DNA of 64,000 bases, taken from the NCBI RefSeq assembly GCF_001904725.1, contig NZ_MRCE01000008.1, positions 124,001 to 188,000 of the forward strand, in the 5' to 3' direction. Under the pieces are notes generated by a model. It was not told the origin of the DNA. It searched no databases and saw nothing but the letters and a program-made list of their open reading frames with translations. The stretch's first letter is position 1; the number at the start of each line of letters is the position of its first letter. Shown one piece after another: positions 34,519 to 45,000 of the stretch. A program made the position numbers and the translations under genes. The stretch is from Phormidium ambiguum IAM M-71. GTDB taxonomy: Bacteria; Cyanobacteriota; Cyanobacteriia; Cyanobacteriales; Aerosakkonemataceae.

Positions 34519-36708
34519 ATGTTGAAAAAATCGCTTTCCCAAACGAACAGCTTACGAGTAAAACATAGCAAAACTGTGAAATTGTCGTTGGTTAACCAAA
34601 AAAGCTGGGTAATTGTTTTGTCTTTGCTAGCGTTGAGTGTTCCCCAAGTGGCGTTGGCGCAAACGCCGGGGAGTACGTTGAACAGTTGTCGTCCTGGTAG
34701 TGGTCGTTTTGGGCCGGAACCAGCTTATACTTTGGGTGCGGGCGATCGAATTGGTTTAGATATCTTTAATGTTCCCGAATATAGCCGAGAATATCAGATT
34801 TTAGTTAATGGTACGGTTAATCTGGCACTGATTGGTAGTGTGTCACTTAAGGGTTTAACGTTACAACAAGCTTCTAATTTAATTTCGTCTCAGTATGCGC
34901 GGTTTTTGCGAAGACCGATCGTAACTGTTAATTTAGTAGCAGCTAGACCTGTGCAAGTGGCGATCGCAGGAGAAGTAATTCGTTCTGGGTCTTATTCTAT
35001 TCCTTTGACTGGTGCGGGTGGTGCGGGTGCAGGTTTTCAACTCCCCACGTTGTCTCAAGCTTTGACTTTAGCAGGGGGAATCACACAATCAGCAAATTTG
35101 CGCCAAGTGAGATTATTAAGGCCGGGTTTTGGAACAATTAATTTAAATGTTTTAGGCTTGGTGACTAGAGGCGAACTCTGCGAAGATATTACATTACGGG
35201 ATGGAGATAGTATATTTATTCCCACTTCTACTTCGATTAACCTAACAACGGCACAGGATATTGCGACATCTAATATTGCTCCGACGCAGAATGTCCCTTT
35301 AAATATTTTAGTCGCGGGAGAAGTGCTGCGTCCTGGGCCTGTGATTGTTCAACCAGATCAAACTGGGGCTTTGCCAACTGTATCACGGGCGATTCAAGTG
35401 GCTGGTGGAGTGACGCAAGCGGCGGATCTAAGTCAAGTGCGGTTGCGTCGCTTTACTAGAGGCGGCAGAGAACAGATTATTGGGGTAAATTTGAATCAAG
35501 TTTTGCAGGGTGGCGATCGTCGTCAGGATTTGATTTTGCAACAGGGTGATACGATCGTAATTCCCACTGCCGCAACTATTAATCCCAATCAAAGTTTTAG
35601 TATTACTAATAGTACTTTGGCACCAACCCAAAATCAGCCAATTAATATAGTTGTGGTTGGGGAAGTAACTCGTCCTGGCCCTTATACTGTACAACCTAGT
35701 CAAACAGGTTCGCCACCTACTTTGTCACGGGCATTGCAAGCAGCTGGGGGGATTAACCAAACTGCTGATATTACACAGGTGCAGTTGCGTCGGATTACTC
35801 GTGATGGCAGTACTCAGACGACTACGATCAATTTGCAACAGTTATTGCAGGGTGGCGATCGTCGTCAAGATATATTTTTGCAAGAGGGTGATTCGATCGT
35901 AGTGCCAACGGCAACCGAACCTTTACCAGTAGCCCAATCTTTGGAAATTGTTTCTTCGAGTATTGCAGCCGATCCTTCTCAGCCGTTGAACGTAGCTGTG
36001 GTGGGTGAGGTTTCCCGTCCTGGTACTTATACTATTCAACCATTTAGACCTGCGCCTGGCGTTCAGGGGGCGTTACCTTCTTTTGCGGGATTACCTACTT
36101 TGTCTCAAGCGATTCAACAAGCGGGGGGGATTACCCAGTTGGCGGATATTCGCCGGATTGAAGTTCGGCGGAATACTAGATTAGGAACGCAGCAAATTTT
36201 GGTTTCTAATTTTTGGCAGTTGTTGCAATCTGGCGATCGTTCCCAAGATTTAATTTTGCAACAAGGAGATACAATTTTTGTTCCGACTGCTCAAGATGTC
36301 GATCCATCAGAAGCACCTCAAATAGCTGCTTCGAGTCTTTCTCCAGCTACCATTAGGGTAAACGTGGTAGGAGAAGTTATTAGACCAGGAATTACACAAA
36401 TACCACCTAACACTTCTTTAAACCAAGCTTTGCTAGCCGCAGGTGGTTTTAATCCAACTCGTGCCAAGAAATCAGTTGTAGAATTACTGCGGTTAAATCC
36501 TAATGGAACGGTAACGAAACGAAATATTACAATTAACTTTTCTCGTGGGATCAATGAAGAAGCAAACCCAATTCTTCGAGATAATGATGTCATTATCGTG
36601 AGACGTTCTGTTTCCGCAGAAATTACAGATGGGTTGAGAACTTGGTTAGATCCGATCAGCAATTTCTTCTCAATCTTTAACTTGATTCGTATTTTTGAAT
36701 CTTTGTAG
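34519..36708 (+). CDS. Polysaccharide export protein, Wza-like with five SLBB domains
   Basis: A 729-residue exported protein for capsule or exopolysaccharide secretion. A signal peptide ends near VALAQT (about residue 49). The polysaccharide-export domain follows (YTLGAGDRIGLDIFNVPEYS, VNGTVNLALIGSVSLKGLTL). Then come five SLBB domains, each opening with a GEVxRPG-type motif: AIAGEVIRSGSYS, LVAGEVLRPGPVIV, VVVGEVTRPGPYTV, AVVGEVSRPGTYTI and NVVGEVIRPGITQ. E. coli Wza has about 380 residues, so this is a longer periplasmic tube, common in cyanobacteria. It precedes the Wzc-like kinase by 133 nt on the same strand. Confidence 0.92.
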   Translation: MLKKSLSQTNSLRVKHSKTVKLSLVNQKSWVIVLSLLALSVPQVALAQTPGSTLNSCRPGSGRFGPEPAYTLGAGDRIGLDIFNVPEYSREYQILVNGTVNLALIGSVSLKGLTLQQASNLISSQYARFLRRPIVTVNLVAARPVQVAIAGEVIRSGSYSIPLTGAGGAGAGFQLPTLSQALTLAGGITQSANLRQVRLLRPGFGTINLNVLGLVTRGELCEDITLRDGDSIFIPTSTSINLTTAQDIATSNIAPTQNVPLNILVAGEVLRPGPVIVQPDQTGALPTVSRAIQVAGGVTQAADLSQVRLRRFTRGGREQIIGVNLNQVLQGGDRRQDLILQQGDTIVIPTAATINPNQSFSITNSTLAPTQNQPINIVVVGEVTRPGPYTVQPSQTGSPPTLSRALQAAGGINQTADITQVQLRRITRDGSTQTTTINLQQLLQGGDRRQDIFLQEGDSIVVPTATEPLPVAQSLEIVSSSIAADPSQPLNVAVVGEVSRPGTYTIQPFRPAPGVQGALPSFAGLPTLSQAIQQAGGITQLADIRRIEVRRNTRLGTQQILVSNFWQLLQSGDRSQDLILQQGDTIFVPTAQDVDPSEAPQIAASSLSPATIRVNVVGEVIRPGITQIPPNTSLNQALLAAGGFNPTRAKKSVVELLRLNPNGTVTKRNITINFSRGINEEANPILRDNDVIIVRRSVSAEITDGLRTWLDPISNFFSIFNLIRIFESL

Positions 36709-36841
36709 GAGGAATTGATAATCTCTTATTGAGAAAACTGTAATTTTTCCGATCGGTAGTTGGGAGTTTTTCCCACTACTGACTACTAACAAAAACTTGA
36801 AAATAATTGACATAATGTACTGACAAAGGAAGCCGCGTATT

Positions 36842-39151
36842 ATGAAAATTAAGCCATACAGTCAACCAATATTTCCTAACAATGGTAATGGGAAAAATGC
36901 TCAATCTATCCCTTATATTTATCCCGAACCAGTTTATGAAGAAGATAATAATAGAATAGAGTTACGGCAAATTTTAGGGATTTTACGTCGTCGCGCTTTG
37001 GTTGTGGGTAGTGTAGCGATCGCAGTTGCTACAGTTATCGGAACAAGGGCGTGGAATACACCGCCATTATATGAAGGAAAATTCCGAGTTTTAGTCGAAC
37101 CAATTACGGCAGAAACTAAAGTCGCGCAGAATTTTGGTGCAATTATTTATTCTGTTTTAGATTACGGTACTCAAACAGAAGTGTTACGTAGTCCCAGCGT
37201 TATGGATGCAATTGTTAAAAGAATCCAGGCTGAATATCCAGAGGTTAATTATGGTTATTTGATGCAAAGATTGTCAATTAGCCGTTTAGGAGATACTAAA
37301 ATTATTGAAGTTCGTTATCAAGATAGTGACCCGAAAAGGGCAGAAAAAATCTTACAAAACATCGCTAATGGCTATTTGGATTACAGTCGGCAACAGCGCC
37401 AAAGTGATGTTCGTCAGGGAATAGATTTTGTTAAAGAGCAGTTGCCTAACTTGCAAGAAAGAGTAAATACATTACAAGCAAGATTGCAGAAGTTTCGTCA
37501 AGAATATAATTTTATCGATCCCGAACAAAAGGCACAAGAATTAGGAAGTAGAATTGCCGGAGTTGAGCAACAACAAATTGAAGCGACTACTAAGTTAAAT
37601 GAATTGCGATCGCTTTATACTTTGTTGCAAGCACAATTAGGATTACAACCAAATGAAGCAATTGTCGCATCTGCTTTAAGTGAAGCTCCGCGATATCAAA
37701 AACTACTCACAGAATTGCAAGATATAGAAACTAAATTAGCCACAGAATCAGTCAGATTCACTGAAGTTAGTCCCAACATTCTAGCACTCAGAGAACAAAG
37801 ACAAAAACTGTTACCTTTAATTGCTCAAGAAACTCAAAGAGTAGTAGGTGTTGCTATTTCCCCAAATACAATCAACACCCAGAAATTAAGCAATCAAAAC
37901 TCGATTCGTTTATCTCTAACTCAACAATTTGTTGACGCAACTAATCAAATAAAAGTTTTAGAAGTTCGGAATCAAGCATTAAAGAATGCAGAGAATTTAT
38001 TAGTGCGAGAATTTAAACAAATGCCAATTCGCGCTCGTGAATATACAGATTTACAGCGAGAATTAAAGGTGACAACCGAAAGCTTATTGAGGTTTTTATC
38101 TACTAGAGAAAACTTAGAAATTGAAGCAGCACAAAAAGCAACTCCTTGGCAATTAATTGACGCACCTAATCAAAGTTACCCGATTTCCCCTGATAAATAT
38201 CGCAACTTAATGTTAGGAATAGTTGCTGGGTTGTTGTTAGGTGCTGGGGCGGCTTGGTTAGTCGAAATGCTCGATAATGTATTCCATTCTGTGGAAGACT
38301 TGAAAAATCAAACTGGAATGCCTCTATTAGGTGTAATTCCTTTTAGTAAAGCGTTGAAAAAAGCTGCGCCTGGAGAAAATGAAGCTGCGGGTTTATTATT
38401 GCCTGAAGGAGAAGCAGCTATTACCACTCAAAATAGTGGCATAAATACTCGTTATAATGCTTCTCAATTTACCGAATCTTTCCGCTCTTTTTACACTAAT
38501 ATCCGTCTTTTAAGTACGGATATGCCAATCCGAAGTTTGGTAATTAGTTCATCAACTCCCGCAGAAGGTAAAACGGTAATATCTCTACATTTAGCGCAAG
38601 CAGCGGCAGCAATGGGACAACGAGTTTTATTAGTTGATGCTGATTTGCGTCGTCCCCAAATTCACAAAAGATTGGATATGCCAAATATGCGGGGATTAAC
38701 TAATTTAATTTCTTCTGAAGACTTAGATTTTCATGAGGTAATTCAGAATTCGCCTCAAGAAGAAAACTTGTACATTCTGACTGCGGGACAAATTCCTCCT
38801 GACCCAACTCGTCTGTTATCTTCAGATAAAATGCAGACACTTATGGCAGATTTTCAATCAGCTTTTGACTTAGTTATTTATGACACGCCACCTTTAGTTG
38901 GTTTTGCAGATGCTAGTATTTTGGCGACTCCTACTGATGGAGTAATTTTAGTAGTTGGATTGGGAAAAACCGATCGCTATCCGTTGATGCAAGCATTAGA
39001 TACTTTGCGAATTTCTGGAACCCCAATTTTAGGTTTAGTTGCTAATGGAGTGAAGAGTTATACTACTCGCTGGCAAGATACTTACAACCGTTATTATCAT
39101 CAATCGTCGATCGATCGCGGACATTCTCAGCAAATGACAATCGATGGTTAG
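36842..39151 (+). CDS. Wzc-like polysaccharide co-polymerase and tyrosine autokinase
   Basis: A 769-residue inner-membrane protein. The Wzz domain with flanking membrane helices (first about residue 52, ALVVGSVAIAVATVIG; second about 460, LMLGIVAGLLLGAGAAWLVE) surrounds a periplasmic coiled coil (about 195-420). The C-terminal cytoplasmic domain is a BY-kinase. Its Walker A is SSSTPAEGKTVIS with K577, its A' motif is LLVDADLRRPQIH, and its Walker B is LVIYDTPPLVGFADA. The C-terminal tail has few tyrosines (YTTRWQDTYNRYYHQS), fewer than in E. coli Wzc. It regulates chain length and export with the preceding Wza-like protein. Confidence 0.93.
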   Translation: MKIKPYSQPIFPNNGNGKNAQSIPYIYPEPVYEEDNNRIELRQILGILRRRALVVGSVAIAVATVIGTRAWNTPPLYEGKFRVLVEPITAETKVAQNFGAIIYSVLDYGTQTEVLRSPSVMDAIVKRIQAEYPEVNYGYLMQRLSISRLGDTKIIEVRYQDSDPKRAEKILQNIANGYLDYSRQQRQSDVRQGIDFVKEQLPNLQERVNTLQARLQKFRQEYNFIDPEQKAQELGSRIAGVEQQQIEATTKLNELRSLYTLLQAQLGLQPNEAIVASALSEAPRYQKLLTELQDIETKLATESVRFTEVSPNILALREQRQKLLPLIAQETQRVVGVAISPNTINTQKLSNQNSIRLSLTQQFVDATNQIKVLEVRNQALKNAENLLVREFKQMPIRAREYTDLQRELKVTTESLLRFLSTRENLEIEAAQKATPWQLIDAPNQSYPISPDKYRNLMLGIVAGLLLGAGAAWLVEMLDNVFHSVEDLKNQTGMPLLGVIPFSKALKKAAPGENEAAGLLLPEGEAAITTQNSGINTRYNASQFTESFRSFYTNIRLLSTDMPIRSLVISSSTPAEGKTVISLHLAQAAAAMGQRVLLVDADLRRPQIHKRLDMPNMRGLTNLISSEDLDFHEVIQNSPQEENLYILTAGQIPPDPTRLLSSDKMQTLMADFQSAFDLVIYDTPPLVGFADASILATPTDGVILVVGLGKTDRYPLMQALDTLRISGTPILGLVANGVKSYTTRWQDTYNRYYHQSSIDRGHSQQMTIDG

Positions 39152-39258
39152 TTATTAGTTATTTGTCATTTGTTAGTTGTAATTTGTAAGAATTTTCAAC
39201 TGAAAAACGTGATATAACAAATAACTAATGACCAATAACAAATAACAAATAACCAATG
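39150..39258. repeat. GTTATTTGTCATTTG palindromic intergenic repeat
   Basis: Sixth member of the GTCATTTGT family. The left arm is AGTTATTAGTTATTTGTCAT and TTGTTAGTTG (39150-39180). The right arm is AACAAATAACTAATGACCAA followed by TAACAAATAACAAATAACC (39217-39255). It runs up to and into the start codon of the GH116 gene, so the gene's first codons come from the repeat. Confidence 0.75.
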
Positions 39259-41670
39259 ACAAATGACGAATTAAACATCCCGCCTTACACTTGGCAACGC
39301 GCTATTGGTTTGGGTTGGGAAAATTACTATAAAGTCCGCTATTCTAGTAATTTAGATGATGGCCCTTGGCATGGTGCGCCGTTAGGTGGTTTTGGTGCGG
39401 GTTGTATTGGTCGTTCTTCACGGGGAGATTTTAACCTTTGGCATTTGGATGCGGGAGAACATACTTTTCAAAATATCCCAGCTTGTCAATTTAGTGTGTT
39501 TGAACAGGTGGGAAATGAACCGGGAATAGCGTATGCGTTGTGTACAAATCCGCCGGAAGATGGTAGTTTGTCAGCTTGGAATTGGTATCCAGAAAATAAT
39601 TCAGGGACTTATCATGCGCTTTATCCGCGTAGTTGGTTTGTCTATGAAAATGTATTTAAATCTCAGTTAATTTGCGAGCAATTTTCGCCGATTTGGGCAG
39701 GGAATTATCAAGAAAGTTCTTATCCGATCGCTATTTTTGAATGGAGTATTCATAATCCTACTAATCAGCCAATTACTATTAGTATTATGCTAACTTGGCA
39801 AAACATTGTCGGTTGGTTTACTAACTATTTAAAAACTAAAGAAGTCCGGGTACGAGATGATGGCAGTCCAGTTTATGATTATCAACCAAAGATAGGTGAT
39901 AGTACAGGTAATTTTAATCAATGGATTGAAGAACAATATCGTGTTGGTTGTTTGTTAGATCGGGTAAGATTAGGCGAGGAAGTTAGAGAAGAAGAAGGGC
40001 AATGGTCGATCGCAACTCTGACTAATCCAGGGGTAGAAATTTTTCATCATACTCGTTGGAATCCATCTGGCAAAGGAAATGATATTTGGCAAACTTTCGC
40101 GCAAGATGGTTCTTTGCCAGATTTAGATAATGAAATACCCGCCGAATCTGGAGAACAAATTGGCGTAGCAATGGCAGTTAGGGTAACAATTAGACCAGGG
40201 AAAAGTCGCAAGATTCCGTTTATTTTAGCTTGGGATTTTCCCGTTACTGAATTTGCAGAAGGCGTAAATTATTATCGACGTTACACAGATTTCTTTGGCC
40301 GCAATGGTAAAAATTCTTGGTCAATGATTCGCACTGCTTTAAAGCATTATGACACTTGGAAAGAGAGAATTATAGATTGGCAAGAACCAATTTTATCGCG
40401 GGAAGATTTGCCCAGCTGGTTTAAAATGGCACTCTTCAATGAGTTATACGATCTAACTAGTGGCGGAACTCTTTGGACAGCAGCTTCGGAAACCGATCCA
40501 GTAGGTCAATTTGGCATTTTAGAATGTATTGATTATCGCTGGTATGAAAGTTTAGATGTGCGACTTTACGGTTCTTTTCCTGTAGTTATGTTGTGGCCTA
40601 AATTGGATAAAGCAGTATTAGAAGCATATACAAGGGCGATTCCAACTTTTGATGATAAAGAGCGAATAATTGGTTATAATCAAGCGTCAGCCGTGCGAAA
40701 AATTGCTGATGCAACTCCCCATGATTTAGGTGCTCCTAACGAGCATCCTTGGGAGAAAACTAATTACACTAGTTATCAAGATTGCAATTTGTGGAAGGAT
40801 TTACCCTGCGATTTTGTGTTGCAAGTTTACCGTTATTTTGTGTTTACTGGTAGAAAAGATATTGAATTTTTAGAAGATAGTTTTCCCAGTATTGTTAGTA
40901 CTTTGAATTATTTAAAGACATTTGATTTAGATGGCGATGGGATACCGGAAAATTCTGGTGCGCCGGATCAAACTTTTGATGATTGGCGGTTGCAGGGAGT
41001 GAGTGCTTATTGTGGTGGGTTGTGGTTGGCGGCGTTGCAAAGTGCGATCGCAATTTGCGATACTCTAATTCAAAACCGCAGAGGCGCAGAGGACGCAGAG
41101 AAGAGTTTCGAGGAACAAAAACTTATTTATCAATCTTGGTATCAGCAATCCCAAAAAGTGTATCAAGAAAAATTGTGGAATGGTGAATATTATCGCTTAG
41201 ATAGCGAGAGTAATTCTGATGTAGTGATGACCGATCAATTATGCGGTCAGTTTTATAGCCGTTTGTTAGGACTACCGGATATTGTTCCTGAAGAATGTAT
41301 TAATGGTGCTTTGCAAAAAATTTATGATTCCTGTTTCGTGAAGTTCAACAAATTACAAGCAAATCAGCAATTTCCTAGTTTACCTCTTGGCGCTGCTAAT
41401 GGTGTTAAACCCGATGGTTCGCCAGAAAATCCCAAAGCTACCCATCCTTTAGAAATATGGACGGGAATTAATTTTGGGGTATCTGCTTTTATGTGGCAAA
41501 TGGGAATGCAACAGGAAGCATGGCAAATTACTGAAGCAGTTGTTCAACAGATCTATCAAAATGGTTTACAGTTTCGTACCCCAGAAGCTATTACTGCTGC
41601 TGGAACTTTTCGGGCTAGTTACTATCTGCGTGGGATGGCAATTTGGGCTTTATATAATGTAGTTAAATAA
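39256..41670 (+). CDS. GH116 family glycosidase (GBA2-like beta-glucosidase)
   Basis: An 804-residue glycoside hydrolase of the family that includes human non-lysosomal glucosylceramidase GBA2. An N-terminal beta domain carries PWHGAPLGGFGAGCIGRSSR GDFNLWHLDAG. The nucleophile region is ECIDYRWYESLDVRLYGSFP. The acid/base region is ENSGAPDQTFDDWRLQGVSA YCGG, matching the ADQTYD-like block of the family. No signal peptide, so cytosolic. An in-frame repeat encodes NRRGAEDAEK near residues 612-621 within an otherwise helical region. The ATG at 39256 lies inside an intergenic repeat; the substrate is not known. Confidence 0.9.
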   Translation: MTNDELNIPPYTWQRAIGLGWENYYKVRYSSNLDDGPWHGAPLGGFGAGCIGRSSRGDFNLWHLDAGEHTFQNIPACQFSVFEQVGNEPGIAYALCTNPPEDGSLSAWNWYPENNSGTYHALYPRSWFVYENVFKSQLICEQFSPIWAGNYQESSYPIAIFEWSIHNPTNQPITISIMLTWQNIVGWFTNYLKTKEVRVRDDGSPVYDYQPKIGDSTGNFNQWIEEQYRVGCLLDRVRLGEEVREEEGQWSIATLTNPGVEIFHHTRWNPSGKGNDIWQTFAQDGSLPDLDNEIPAESGEQIGVAMAVRVTIRPGKSRKIPFILAWDFPVTEFAEGVNYYRRYTDFFGRNGKNSWSMIRTALKHYDTWKERIIDWQEPILSREDLPSWFKMALFNELYDLTSGGTLWTAASETDPVGQFGILECIDYRWYESLDVRLYGSFPVVMLWPKLDKAVLEAYTRAIPTFDDKERIIGYNQASAVRKIADATPHDLGAPNEHPWEKTNYTSYQDCNLWKDLPCDFVLQVYRYFVFTGRKDIEFLEDSFPSIVSTLNYLKTFDLDGDGIPENSGAPDQTFDDWRLQGVSAYCGGLWLAALQSAIAICDTLIQNRRGAEDAEKSFEEQKLIYQSWYQQSQKVYQEKLWNGEYYRLDSESNSDVVMTDQLCGQFYSRLLGLPDIVPEECINGALQKIYDSCFVKFNKLQANQQFPSLPLGAANGVKPDGSPENPKATHPLEIWTGINFGVSAFMWQMGMQQEAWQITEAVVQQIYQNGLQFRTPEAITAAGTFRASYYLRGMAIWALYNVVK
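41076..41105. repeat. CGCAGAGGCGCAGAGGACGCAGAG repeat inside the GH116 gene
   Basis: The tract AACCGCAGAGGCGCAGAGGA followed by CGCAGAGAAG is the dispersed repeat found at 22528, 41778 and 49470. It is read in frame as NRRGAEDAEK within the GH116 enzyme. Confidence 0.9.
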
Positions 41671-41709
41671 TGCTAACTCAAGATGCTAGTGAGTTATATT
41701 GTTTAGGCT

Positions 41710-41866
41710 GGTAATGGGTAGTGGGAGCATGGCAAATTTATACTAAATCTGGGTTAAATACCCCCTTTTTAATAATAAACCGCAGAGACACAGAGGACGC
41801 AGAGGAAAGAGGGAGAAGATCTAGGAGATAAATAAGCCGGATTTGATTAATCTACTACCCATTACC
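41710..41866. mobile_element. MITE-like palindromic element carrying the CGCAGAG repeat
   Basis: Terminal inverted repeats GGTAATGGGTAGT (41710-41722) and ACTACCCATTACC (41854-41866) are perfect over 13 nt. Nested inside is a second inverted pair, AAATCTGG against CCGGATTT. In the middle lies the CGCAGAGACACAGAGGACGC repeat (about 41779-41812). It has no coding capacity and no clear target-site duplication. MITE status is inference. Confidence 0.5.
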
Positions 41867-42061
41867 TAGTACCAATAACAAGATAAATAAAGTAAATAGC
41901 AACTTGAGTTATTATTTAGAGGCGATCGAAATTTTCTGGCTCAACATCAGGGGCTTTTTTAATATCCGTAGAAACACTTTCCAGTGTTCTGGTTTAGATT
42001 TTTGTGCCAATTATTTTTAACAAAAGATCTTTTTTAGTTGTCCATAGTGAGAGTTGAGCCA

Positions 42062-45000
42062 ATGAAAAATAGCATTTTTTCGATCCCGATTATTAGCTTG
42101 TCTGGGCTAATCCATGAAGACAGAAAAAGTGACAAACCGAAGATTTTGTGGTCTGGAAGTCTTTTTTTGGTGAGTCTTTCGTTTTTCTTTGCCAAAGCTG
42201 ACGCGCAAATTATCCCTGATGGAACTTTGCCTACAAATTCGATCGTTACTCCCCTGAGTAACCCTAGTGGAAGAAGTTTTGTCATCGAGGGAGGAACTAG
42301 GGCGGGGAGAAATTTGTTTCACAGTTTTCAAGAGTTTTCGATTCCCAGTGGCGGCGAGGCATTTTTCAACAACCCTCTGGATATTCAGAATATTTTTAGT
42401 CGAGTAACAGGTAGGTCAATTTCTCATATTGATGGATTAATTCGCACTTTGGGCACAGCTAATTTATTTTTACTTAACCCGAATGGAATTATTTTTGGGC
42501 CGAATGCACAATTAAATCTTGGTGGCTCATTTTTAGCGAGTACGGCGAACAGCATCAAGTTTGCCGATGGTACTGAGTTCAGCACCACAAACCTTCAAAC
42601 TACACCCTTGCTAACTATCAGCGTACCCGTTGGTTTGCAAATGGGGCTAAATCCGGGAAATATTGTGGTGCAGGGGCCGGGTCACAACCTGAGTTATGAT
42701 TCGGAGACAGGATCGATCGACAGAAGTAATCGGCCCGTTGGACTTCAGGTAATACCCGATCAAACCTTAGCATTGCTTGGTGGTAATCTGGCTCTAGAAG
42801 GCGGCAACTTAACCGCAGCAGGTGGAAGAGTAGAATTGGGAAGTGTCGGGGGAGCAACTCTGGTGACGCTCACCGCCACAAATCAAGGAATGGCGTTGAG
42901 CTACCCGGAAATTCAGAATTTTCAGGATATAAGCCTTTCCAACGCCGCATCCATTGATGTCAGTGGTGCAAGCGGGGGTAATGTCTTTGCAGCGGGACGG
43001 CGGATAACACTGACTGATGGCTCAGTTATATTGGCTTTCACCGAAGGTGCAGAAGCAGGGGGAACGCTGAAGGTTCGTGCCTCAGAGACGGTAGAGTTGA
43101 TTGGTACTTCAGCTGACAGTCTGTTTAACAGTGGCTTGTTTATTTCCGTAACACCGGAAGCTACTGGAAATGGGGGAGACTTAATGATCGAAACTGCTAA
43201 CTTGCGCTTAATCGACGGGGGACAGGTAGGCGCTGGGACTTTTGGTGCTGGGAACGGCGGAAATTTGACCGTTAAAGCAACCGGGGTGGTAGAACTGAAT
43301 GGTATTGCAGCTAATGGGTTATCTGCTAGCAGTTTAGATACTTCTGTCAATTCAAAAGCTACCGGAAATGGTGGTAATTTGACGATCGAAACCACTCGCT
43401 TGCGCTTAGTCAGTGGCGCACAGATAGGAGCAGGGACTTTTGGCGCTGGGAACAGCGGAAGTTTGATTATTAAAGCAACCGAGGCGGTGGAAGTTATTGG
43501 TACTTCAGCTGATGGTAAAGTTTTGAGCGGTTTATTTACTTCAGCCCAATCAGGTGCTACGGGAAATGGTGGTAATTTAACCATTGAAACCGATCGTTTA
43601 CAGGTAGCTGACGGAGCACAGATATTCACAGGTACCTTTGGCGCTGGCAAGGCGGGAAACTTGACCATCAAAGCTACTGATTCGGTGAAATTGATTGGCA
43701 CCTCCGCAAATAGTGGAACTAGCAGCGGGTTATTTGCTTCAACTCAACCAGGAGCTACGGGAAATGGTGGTAATTTAACCATTGAAACCGATCGCTTACA
43801 AGTAGCTGATGGAGCACAAATCGCAGTCAGTACCTTTGGCGCTGGCAAAGCAGGAATTTTGACCGTCAAAGCTACTGATTCGGTGGAAGTAATTGGTACC
43901 TCCGCAAATAGTGGAACTAGCAGCGGGTTATTTGCTTCAGCCGAATCAGGAGCCACTGGCGAGGGCGGCAACTTGAGCGTTGAAACTGCTCGCTTGCGGG
44001 TAACTGATGGAGCAGTAATATCAGTCGCCACATTTGGTACTGGGAAAGCTGGAGATTTAATCGTTAAGGCAACCGATTTAGTGGAACTGATTGGTGAGTC
44101 AGCCGATGGTATAGTTAGCAGCGGCTTAGCTGCCTCCGTCGCACCCCGCGCAACCGGAGCAGGGGGCAATTTGACCATTGAAACTGTTCGCTTAAGAGTA
44201 AGTGATGGGGCGCAGGTTTCAGTAGCTACCTTTGGCGCTGGAAAAGCTGGAAATTTAATTGTCAAGGCAAGAGATGAGGTAGAAGTAATAGGTACCTCAC
44301 CAACAGATAGTAATTTTGGTAGCAGTTTGCGGGCTTCAACTACATCAGAATCTACGGGAGAAGGGGGCAATTTAAGTATTGAAACCACTCGCTTACGAGT
44401 GGCTGATGGTGCTGTACTGACTGTGAGAAGTCGTGGTGAAGGAAAAGCAGGCAACTTAATAGTTGATGCTGGTTCTATCCGACTGGAAAACTCTGGTAGC
44501 TTGATAGCTAATACTAAAGCTGGGGGTGGAAGTATTGAATTACAGGCTCCTTCCATTACCTTGCGTCGTGGCAGTATCACCACCAATGCTACTGGAGGAG
44601 AAAGCGGTGGCAATATTTCTGTAAGTTCGCAGTTTTTGCAATTGCGCGATCGCAGTAATATTACCACCAATGCAGAAGGCGAGAATGTCATTGGTGGTGG
44701 CATCACCCTAAACGCCGATGTCATCGTCGGTTTAGAAAATAGCGATATCACTGCCAACTCGATCAATTCCCAAGGTGGTAACGTTACTATCAACACTCAA
44801 GCTATTTTTGGGTTACAAACACGCACTAGAGAAGAATTACAAAATCTACTCAATACCGATGATGTTACCCTTTTAGATCCCAAGAATCTCGTTACTAACG
44901 ACATCACTGCAACCGGAGCAAATTCTTCTTTAAGCGGTACTCTAGCTATCAACACTCTGGAAGCTAATCCTAATTCCGGTTTAGTAGATTTGCCAGCAAA

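Noticed and set aside
42922-44796. Long minus-strand frames (259 and 350 codons) opposite the haemagglutinin-like gene
   Set aside because: They are shadows of the 198-nt repeats; composition is proline/serine/alanine-rich, and the plus-strand frame has a signal peptide and a TPS domain.
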